Below are positions 1 to 5,215 of a stretch of 8,996 nucleotides of DNA, piece by piece. The stretch is from Lachnospiraceae bacterium (GTDB lineage: Bacteria > Bacillota > Clostridia > Lachnospirales > Lachnospiraceae), in NCBI GenBank assembly GCA_021204285.1, contig JAJPZP010000050.1, positions 1 to 8,996 of the forward strand. The letters are read 5' to 3'. How positions within the stretch are numbered: position 1 is the stretch's first letter; each line of letters opens with the position of its first letter. The notes below the pieces were generated by a model. The model had not been told where the DNA came from and searched no databases. It worked only from the letters and a program-made list of their open reading frames with translations. The position numbers and the translations under genes were made by a program.

Positions 1-2
1 GG

Positions 3-494
3 GTAGAAACGATCACAGTGAATTTCATTTTAAACGGAAAGCCGGTCACGGTGGAAGCCTGTCAGAATGAGCGTCTGCTGGACGTGCTGCGCGACCGGCT
101 GCATCTGACGGGAACAAAAGAGGGCTGTTCGGTCGGAGAGTGCAGCGCCTGCACGGTCATCCTGGAGGGAAAGGCTGTGACCTCCTGTCTGGTGCCGATC
201 GGTTCGGTAGAGGGACGGCATGTGACGACGATCGAGGGAATCGGTTCGCGCGGCCAGCTCGATCCGATCCAGGAAGCGATTCTCAAAAACCACGCGTTGC
301 AGTGCGGCTACTGCACACCGGGTTTTGTGATGAGCGCGAAAGCACTGCTGGATGAGAATCCGGACGCAACGGTGGAGGAAATACGCAGAGCGATTTCCGG
401 AAATCTGTGCAGATGTACCGGATATGAGCAGCTCGTCATTGCCATCCACGAAGCGGCGCAGGAGCTGAAACAAAAAGGAAAAGAAAAAATCTAA
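3..494 (+). CDS. xdhC: Xanthine dehydrogenase-type [2Fe-2S] small subunit (XdhC/CoxS family), 5' partial
   Basis: This is the iron-sulfur subunit of a molybdenum hydroxylase, which passes electrons from the molybdenum subunit to a flavin subunit in the cytoplasm. Numbered from the GTG at 18 (158 residues), the plant-ferredoxin-type cluster ligands are C37, C42, C45 and C57. The helical second domain has C96 and C99 (QCGYCTPG) and C131 and C133 (NLCRCTGY). This is the full eight-cysteine set. The frame stays open to the left edge. The codons before the GTG read V-E-T-I-T, which fits the ETIT at the start of E. coli XdhC as I recall it, and the GTG has no Shine-Dalgarno sequence at normal spacing. 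The true start is therefore probably a few codons outside the window. The usual partners, a separate molybdenum subunit and an FAD subunit, are not in view and may lie upstream. The next gene follows after 22 bases. The family is secure; the substrate is unknown, and xdhC is used as a family name. Confidence 0.93.
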   Translation, partial: VETITVNFILNGKPVTVEACQNERLLDVLRDRLHLTGTKEGCSVGECSACTVILEGKAVTSCLVPIGSVEGRHVTTIEGIGSRGQLDPIQEAILKNHALQCGYCTPGFVMSAKALLDENPDATVEEIRRAISGNLCRCTGYEQLVIAIHEAAQELKQKGKEKI

Positions 495-504
495 AACAGA
501 GAAA

Positions 505-510
505 GGGGAG
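505..510 (+). promoter_or_regulatory. Ribosome binding site that selects the start at 517
   Basis: GGGGAG lies six bases before the ATG at 517. In-frame ATG 511 directly abuts this motif and GTG 514 is only three bases from it, so both are poorly placed. The ATG at 517 is preferred, which removes two residues from the longest possible reading. Confidence 0.6.
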
Positions 511-516
511 ATGGTG

Positions 517-1713
517 ATGTTCAGAAAGGAAGAACTGAAGGGTGCGGATATCGAAATCGAGTTCTGCGGATATAAACTGCAGAGTCCGTTTATCCTCTCA
601 TCGGGGCCGCTTACCTACGGCGCGGAGGGCATGATCAAGGGCTATCAGGCCGGCTGCGGCGCGGTTGTCACAAAGACGATCCGCAAATCGGCGGCGATCA
701 ATCCAGTGCACCACATGGGGACGGTGAACGGAGATTCCCTGATTAACTGTGAAAAGTGGGCGGACACCGACCGGCAGCGCTGGTACGAGAAGGAAATCCC
801 GGAGACGGTGAAGGCAGGGGCGATCGTGATCGGCAGCGTAGGCCATACGCTGGGCGAAGCGATGGAGAATGTGCAGGACGTGGAGCGCGCGGGCGCGCAT
901 ATCATCGAGCTGGTGTCCTACGCGGAGGAGACGCTGCTCCCGATGCTGGATTACACGAAGGCGCACGTCCAGATACCGGTCATCTGTAAACTGAGCGGGA
1001 ACTGGCCGGATCCGGTCGGCACGGCGGCGCGCTGCCTTGCGCATGGCGCGGACGGCCTCTGCGCGATCGACTCGATCGGTCCAACGCTCAAAATCGATAT
1101 CAACAAAGCGCGGCCGGAGATGATGAGTGCGGATGGCTACGGCTGGATGACCGGGGCGGCGATGCGTCCGATCTCAATGCGCATCAACGCGGAGATCGCC
1201 CGCAATCATCCGGAGCTTCGCAATCTCTATGCATCGGGCGGTGTGATGAGCGCGGACGACGCGATTGAGTATATGATGGCCGGTGCGATGGGCGCGGGAG
1301 TCTGCACGGTGGGCATCCTGAAGGGCGTTGAGTACATTGAAAAGATGTGTCATGATCTTTCGGAGCGGCTCGCTGAGCTCGGCTACCATTCCATTGAAGA
1401 GGTCAACCGGGCCGCGCTGCCGAATTTCCCGAAGAAGGAATATGTGTGCGGACTGGATTTCCATTTTCAGCCGTACCGGGAAGATGGAAAGAAGAAATGC
1501 GTATCCTGCGGGAAATGCGTCAAAGCCTGCTGCTATGACGCCCGGACACTTGATTTCCCCGAGATGCGTGTGGATATGGACAAATGTCGCTCCTGCGGTC
1601 TGTGCGTGGACGTATGTCCCACCGGGGCGCTGACGGCGGACCGCCTGCCCCAGACCGCAGAGGATCTGGAGCGCGAACGCCTGTCGAAGGAATTTTATGA
1701 GACAGTAAAATAA
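517..1713 (+). CDS. PreA/dihydroorotate dehydrogenase-like flavoprotein with two C-terminal [4Fe-4S] clusters
   Basis: A 398-residue, probably FMN-dependent TIM-barrel oxidoreductase, predicted cytosolic. The N-terminal part matches the DHOD/PreA fold: SPFILSSGP near 23-31, K53 in VVTKTI, K158 in VICKLSG, and the phosphate-binding SGGV at 240-243 followed by the AGAMGAGV strand. The C-terminal part is a bacterial two-cluster ferredoxin: C328, C331, C334, C338 and C357, C360, C363, C367 (CRSCGLCVDVCP). Length and order match E. coli PreA (about 411 residues), the pyrimidine-reducing subunit of dihydropyrimidine dehydrogenase. However, the NxSCP catalytic loop of that family is absent (here IELVSYAEETLLPML, residues 130-144), and the pyrimidine-contacting INT is IDS (184-186). 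The reaction is therefore probably different. No PreT-like FAD partner is seen, so electrons may come from ferredoxin or from the neighbouring molybdenum enzymes. Fold confidence is high; the substrate is unknown. Confidence 0.85.
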   Translation: MFRKEELKGADIEIEFCGYKLQSPFILSSGPLTYGAEGMIKGYQAGCGAVVTKTIRKSAAINPVHHMGTVNGDSLINCEKWADTDRQRWYEKEIPETVKAGAIVIGSVGHTLGEAMENVQDVERAGAHIIELVSYAEETLLPMLDYTKAHVQIPVICKLSGNWPDPVGTAARCLAHGADGLCAIDSIGPTLKIDINKARPEMMSADGYGWMTGAAMRPISMRINAEIARNHPELRNLYASGGVMSADDAIEYMMAGAMGAGVCTVGILKGVEYIEKMCHDLSERLAELGYHSIEEVNRAALPNFPKKEYVCGLDFHFQPYREDGKKKCVSCGKCVKACCYDARTLDFPEMRVDMDKCRSCGLCVDVCPTGALTADRLPQTAEDLERERLSKEFYETVK

Positions 1714-1714
1714 C

Positions 1715-1720
1715 AGGAGG
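1715..1720 (+). promoter_or_regulatory. Consensus Shine-Dalgarno for the YgeY-type gene
   Basis: A perfect AGGAGG starts one base after the previous stop codon and lies eight bases before the ATG at 1729. It is the strongest ribosome site in the operon, which suggests this hydrolase is translated independently of its upstream neighbour. Confidence 0.8.
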
Positions 1721-1728
1721 AAGAGGAA

Positions 1729-2913
1729 ATGCTGACGAAGGAGAGAGAGGAAAGACTGGTGGACTTCTGCCGGAAGATGATTCAGGCGAAGAGTTACAGC
1801 GGCGAGGAGAACCTCGTGGTGGAGGAAATGAAAAAATTCTGTGATGCGGAGGGCTTCACCGACGTCCATGTGGATCGTTACGGCAACTGCATCTGTCATA
1901 TAAAGGGAAAGCGTCCGGGGACGAAGGTTCTGTTCGACGGCCATATGGACACGGTGCCGGTGCCCGACCCGTCCGCGTGGAAGCATGATCCCTTTGGAGC
2001 GGAGATTGTAGACGGAAAGATGTACGGAAGAGGAACTTCGGATATGAAGGGCGCGCTCTCCGCGATGCTGGCGGCCGCGGCTTACTATGCAAAGGACTGC
2101 GACTACGATTTCCCGGGAGATATCTATGTGGCGGGCGTGGTACACGAGGAGTGTTTTGAGGGCGTCGCCGCGCGGGAGATCAGCGCGTATGTGAAGCCGG
2201 ACTATGTGATCATCGGCGAGGCTTCCCAGCTCAACATCAAGATCGGACAGAGAGGACGCGCAGAGATTCAGGTTGAGACCTTCGGAAAGCCCGCGCACTC
2301 TGCAAGCCCGCAGGAGGGCGTCAACGCGGTCTATAAGATGTGCAAAGTCGTCGAGGCGATCCGTGGCCTTGCGCCGACGAATCATCCGGTGCTCGGCGAC
2401 GGCATTCTGGAACTGGTGGATATCAAGTCTTCACCTTATCCTGGGGCTTCTGTCGTTCCGGATTATTGCCGCGCGACCTACGATCGCCGTCTGCTTGTCG
2501 GCGAGACGAAGGAAAGTGTGCTTGCACCGCTTCAGGAGCTTCTGGACCGGCTGATGGAAGAAGATCCGGAACTGAAGGCGAAGGTTTCCTTTGTGGAGTG
2601 GCAGGAAAAGTGTTACACGGGAGAGACGATTGAGAGCGAACGTTTCTTCCCGGGCTGGCTCTTCGATGAGAAGGAAGACTTTGTGCAGGATGTCTATCAT
2701 GAGATGAAGGAGCTTGGCCTGAATCCGTCGATCACGAACTATAATTTCTGTACGAACGGCAGTCATTATGCGGGCGAGGCAGGGATCCGGACGATGGGAA
2801 TCGGCCCGTCGAAGGAGATCCTTGCTCACACGATTGACAAGTACATTGAGATTGAGCAGCTCCTCAAGGTTATGCAGTGCTATTACGGAGCGATGAGGGC
2901 ATTGCTGAAATGA
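1729..2913 (+). CDS. ygeY: YgeY-family M20 metallohydrolase (purine/selenium-cluster-linked)
   Basis: A 394-residue two-domain zinc-type amidohydrolase of the M20/ArgE/DapE group, predicted cytosolic. The catalytic set is complete: H72 and D74 in GHMDT, bridging D105 in GRGTSDMKG, general base E140 and metal ligand E141 in VVHEE, E164 in IIGEAS, and H367 in LAHTIDKY. The lid (dimerisation) domain runs from about 180 to 295. Several stretches are typical of E. coli YgeY (about 403 residues) as I recall it: GQRGRAEI at 173-180, the FFPGW block at 306-310, NFCTNG at 339-344, and a G-I-G-P-x-K-E stretch at 357-363. Relatives cleave N-acyl, N-carbamoyl or peptide-like amides; YgeY genes travel with hydantoinase and molybdenum-hydroxylase genes in anaerobic purine-use clusters. 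The stop overlaps the next start (ATGA), which implies coupled translation. The family is clear. The substrate is inferred to be an amide or ureido product of the ring-opening steps. Confidence 0.88.
   Translation: MLTKEREERLVDFCRKMIQAKSYSGEENLVVEEMKKFCDAEGFTDVHVDRYGNCICHIKGKRPGTKVLFDGHMDTVPVPDPSAWKHDPFGAEIVDGKMYGRGTSDMKGALSAMLAAAAYYAKDCDYDFPGDIYVAGVVHEECFEGVAAREISAYVKPDYVIIGEASQLNIKIGQRGRAEIQVETFGKPAHSASPQEGVNAVYKMCKVVEAIRGLAPTNHPVLGDGILELVDIKSSPYPGASVVPDYCRATYDRRLLVGETKESVLAPLQELLDRLMEEDPELKAKVSFVEWQEKCYTGETIESERFFPGWLFDEKEDFVQDVYHEMKELGLNPSITNYNFCTNGSHYAGEAGIRTMGIGPSKEILAHTIDKYIEIEQLLKVMQCYYGAMRALLK
2910..2913 (+). other. ATGA stop/start overlap (translational coupling)
   Basis: The ATG of the M19 hydrolase shares bases with the TGA of the YgeY-type gene. 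A GAGGG at 2895-2899 lies ten bases upstream, inside the preceding gene. This selects 2910 over the in-frame GTG at 2877, which would add an 11-residue unconserved extension that has no good ribosome site. Confidence 0.75.
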
Positions 2914-3839
2914 GACTGCAACTGTTTGACCTGCACTGTGACTCGATTGTAAATTACCGAAATGAGGGTGCGGATTTTCTCTGTGAGAAGACACAGTTTT
3001 CCCTGCGGGAGCTGGCGGAATTTTCCAGAATGTGTCAGACAATGGCAGTCTTCATCCCGGATGATATCCGCGGCGAGGCGGCTCTTCTGTATTTTAAAGC
3101 GCATAAGGAGTATCTGGACCGGCTGCTGCGCAGGCAGAGAAAGCTGGCGGAGTGTGCCCGCAGCGCTGCGGATGTGGAGCGCATCACCGCAGAAGGAAAA
3201 TGCGCAGTCCTCCTGTCGGTGGAGAGCGGCGCGGCGTTGGCCGGTCGCCTGGAAAATGTAGATTATCTGGCCGACTGTGGTGTGAAGATGATGACGCTGG
3301 TGTGGAATGGCGTAAACGAACTTGCCTCCGGCCATAATACCGATCAGGGCTTCACAAAGTTTGGAAGAGAGGCCGTGGAGCGGATGGAGGAATGCGGGAT
3401 TATTGTCGACGTCTCCCATCTCAATGACAGGGGTTTTCGTGAGCTCTGCGAATTTGCTGAAAGGCCGTTTATCGCCACGCACTCGAATCTGCGCTCCGTG
3501 TGCGGCCATGTGCGGAACCTCACGGAGGAGCAGTTTCGCGAGATTGTCCGGCGCGGCGGCCTGGTGGGCGTGAATCTTTATGAGTATTTCCTCGCGGACG
3601 ATCATCATGGCGACCCGGACAGTCTGTACCGGCATGTCAGCCGGATGCTGGAGCTCGGCGGGGAGGACGTGATTGCCTGCGGCAGCGACTTCGACGGGGC
3701 GGATATTGACCCGGCGCTCGATACGCCTGCGAAATTTGCATCCTTCGCGGATTATCTGCTTGCGAAGAACGTTTCCCAGGCAATGATTGACAAGATTTTC
3801 TTTGACAACGCGCTGGAATTTTTCCGGAGAAACGGATAG
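2910..3839 (+). CDS. M19 family (renal/membrane dipeptidase-type) zinc hydrolase, cytosolic form
   Basis: A 309-residue TIM-barrel metallopeptidase. The dinuclear zinc site of the family is complete: H9 and D11 in DLHCD, bridging E105 in LSVESG, H170 in VDVSH and H191 in ATHSN. The substrate-carboxylate region NLRSVCGHVRNLT (193-205) and D260 in GSDFDG are also present. Known M19 enzymes hydrolyse dipeptides (including those with D- or dehydro-residues) and some beta-lactams. Despite the family name there is no signal peptide: the first metal ligand is residue 9, so the protein should be cytosolic. It is coupled to the YgeY-type gene by ATGA and is followed after 10 bases by the hydantoinase gene. 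I infer that it cuts a dipeptide-like or amide intermediate made by the pathway, but scavenging of ordinary dipeptides cannot be excluded. It has no counterpart in the E. coli ygeW-xdhD region that I can recall. Confidence 0.88.
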   Translation: MRLQLFDLHCDSIVNYRNEGADFLCEKTQFSLRELAEFSRMCQTMAVFIPDDIRGEAALLYFKAHKEYLDRLLRRQRKLAECARSAADVERITAEGKCAVLLSVESGAALAGRLENVDYLADCGVKMMTLVWNGVNELASGHNTDQGFTKFGREAVERMEECGIIVDVSHLNDRGFRELCEFAERPFIATHSNLRSVCGHVRNLTEEQFREIVRRGGLVGVNLYEYFLADDHHGDPDSLYRHVSRMLELGGEDVIACGSDFDGADIDPALDTPAKFASFADYLLAKNVSQAMIDKIFFDNALEFFRRNG

Positions 3840-3843
3840 AGGG
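3838..3843 (+). promoter_or_regulatory. Ribosome binding site that selects the hydantoinase start
   Basis: AGAGGG overlaps the TAG stop of the upstream gene and lies six bases before the ATG at 3850. It excludes the 21-residue longer reading from the ATG at 3787, which would run back through the end of the M19 gene and precede the MLIKNGTIVN start typical of the family. Confidence 0.7.
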
Positions 3844-3849
3844 ATTCTG

Positions 3850-5208
3850 ATGCTCATCAAAAACGGAACGATCGTGAATGAGGATGGAAGAAGAAGGGCG
3901 GATCTGCGCCTTGAGGAGGGACGTATTACCGCGCTTGGCGAGGAACTTGTCCCCGAAAATGGCGAGAAGACGCTGGATGCGGAGGGATATCTGGTCCTGC
4001 CTGGTGGCGTCGACGCGCATGTACATCTCGACATGCCAGCAGGAGAGATCCGTACCTCGGACGACTACCTGACGGGGATGAAGGCCGCCGTGCTGGGCGG
4101 CACGACCACGGTGATGGACTTCCCGGAATATGGGGATGGTGAGACGTTGCTGGACGGTCTCGACCGCTGGATGGCAAAGGCGGAAGGAAGATCTTACTGC
4201 GATTACAGCTTCCATATGACGGTCTCCGGCTGGGATGAAACGATGGCAGAGCAGATATCCGGAATCCGCGCTCGGGGCCTGTTGTCCTTCAAGGCCTATA
4301 CGGCTTACCAGGATGACATCGGCATGAATGACGTGCAGCTATTCCGGATTCTGCAGTGTATGGCGAAGGAGGGAACGCTGCTCCTCGTCCACTGTGAGAA
4401 CGGCTCCGTGCTCGAGAGCCTGCAGCGGCAGCTGAAAGCGGAAAATCTATCTGATATCGCGAATCATCCACGCTCTCGTCCGAATCTCGTGGAGAAGGAG
4501 GCGGTATCGCGGGTCCTCGATCTCGCTGCGCTTGCCGGTGCGCCGGTCTATATCGTACACGTGAGTACGAGGGAGGCTGTCGAAGCGATCTGGCGTGCGA
4601 AGCGCGCGGGGCAGCGCGTCTATGCGGAGACCTGCCCCCAGTATCTTTTGTTAAATGAAGAAAAATATCGGCTTCCCGGCTTCGAGAGCGCGAAGTATGT
4701 GCTTTCTCCGCCTCTTCGTACCAGGGAGGATCAGGAGGCACTCTGGGAGGCATTGCGGGACGGCACGATTGATACGGTCTCCACGGATCACTGTTCCTTT
4801 TTCTATAAGGGGCAGAAGGAGCGGGGACTGCAGGATTTCACCGCGATCCCGAATGGAATACCGGGTATCGAGAACCGGATGGAGCTGATGCTGACTTACG
4901 GAAGCCGGCGGGGATTTACACTGGAGGATATTGTGCGCCTGACGGCGGCGGAACCCGCACGAATCTTTGGTTTTTACCCGCAGAAGGGCGGTATTCGGGA
5001 AGGCGCGGACGCAGATTTGCTTTTCGTGCGGAAAACGGCGCCGCGCAGGATTATGATGGAGACGCAGCATCAGCATGTCGATTATACGCCCTATGAGGGC
5101 ATGGAGATCGACTGGGAGATCGCGCAGGTTTTTGTAAAAGGAAAACAGCTGGTGCGGGACGGACATTGGACGCAGGGCGCCGCGGACGGAAGATTTCTGC
5201 GGGTGTGA
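3850..5208 (+). CDS. hyuA: HyuA-type D-hydantoinase/dihydropyrimidinase
   Basis: A 452-residue cyclic amidohydrolase that opens cyclic ureides or imides (hydantoins, dihydropyrimidines) to N-carbamoyl amino acids in the cytoplasm. The binuclear metal site is complete: H57 and H59 in DAHVHLD, the carboxylated lysine K148 in LSFKAY, H181 in LVHCEN, H237 in YIVHVST, and D313 in STDHCSF. Y153 occupies the conserved tyrosine position, and PNGIPG (334-339) is the substrate-binding loop. Family features run end to end: LIKNGTIVN at the start, ETCPQYLLL at 260-268, LSPPLR at 285-290, and a FGFYPQKG block at 373-380 that resembles FGLWPQKG in E. coli HyuA (461 residues). The C-terminus is slightly shorter. 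The gene sits between the M19 hydrolase and the molybdenum hydroxylase with gaps of 10 and 7 bases, so it is clearly co-transcribed. The M20 hydrolase nearby could process the N-carbamoyl product. The real substrate (hydantoin, dihydropyrimidine or a reduced purine) is not determined by these residues. Confidence 0.92.
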   Translation: MLIKNGTIVNEDGRRRADLRLEEGRITALGEELVPENGEKTLDAEGYLVLPGGVDAHVHLDMPAGEIRTSDDYLTGMKAAVLGGTTTVMDFPEYGDGETLLDGLDRWMAKAEGRSYCDYSFHMTVSGWDETMAEQISGIRARGLLSFKAYTAYQDDIGMNDVQLFRILQCMAKEGTLLLVHCENGSVLESLQRQLKAENLSDIANHPRSRPNLVEKEAVSRVLDLAALAGAPVYIVHVSTREAVEAIWRAKRAGQRVYAETCPQYLLLNEEKYRLPGFESAKYVLSPPLRTREDQEALWEALRDGTIDTVSTDHCSFFYKGQKERGLQDFTAIPNGIPGIENRMELMLTYGSRRGFTLEDIVRLTAAEPARIFGFYPQKGGIREGADADLLFVRKTAPRRIMMETQHQHVDYTPYEGMEIDWEIAQVFVKGKQLVRDGHWTQGAADGRFLRV

Positions 5209-5215
5209 GGGAAGT

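Noticed and set aside
1..6. Possible tail of an upstream FAD-subunit gene ending at TAG 4-6
   Set aside because: Gene order in related clusters makes it plausible, but only one sense codon would be visible, so no coding feature can be supported.
885..898. GC-rich inverted motif (GCGCGC, two bases, GCGCGC)
   Set aside because: It falls inside codons for a conserved barrel segment (ERAGAH) and has no stem extension or T-run; codon bias explains it.
1174..2385. 403-codon open frame on the minus strand
   Set aside because: It lies opposite the PreA-like and YgeY-type genes, which have complete motifs and ribosome sites. The translation is rich in Arg/His/Leu with no recognisable domain, as expected of a shadow frame in GC-rich coding DNA.
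2883..4034. 383-codon open frame on the minus strand
   Set aside because: Antisense to the M19 gene, whose metal ligands are all intact; no recognisable product.
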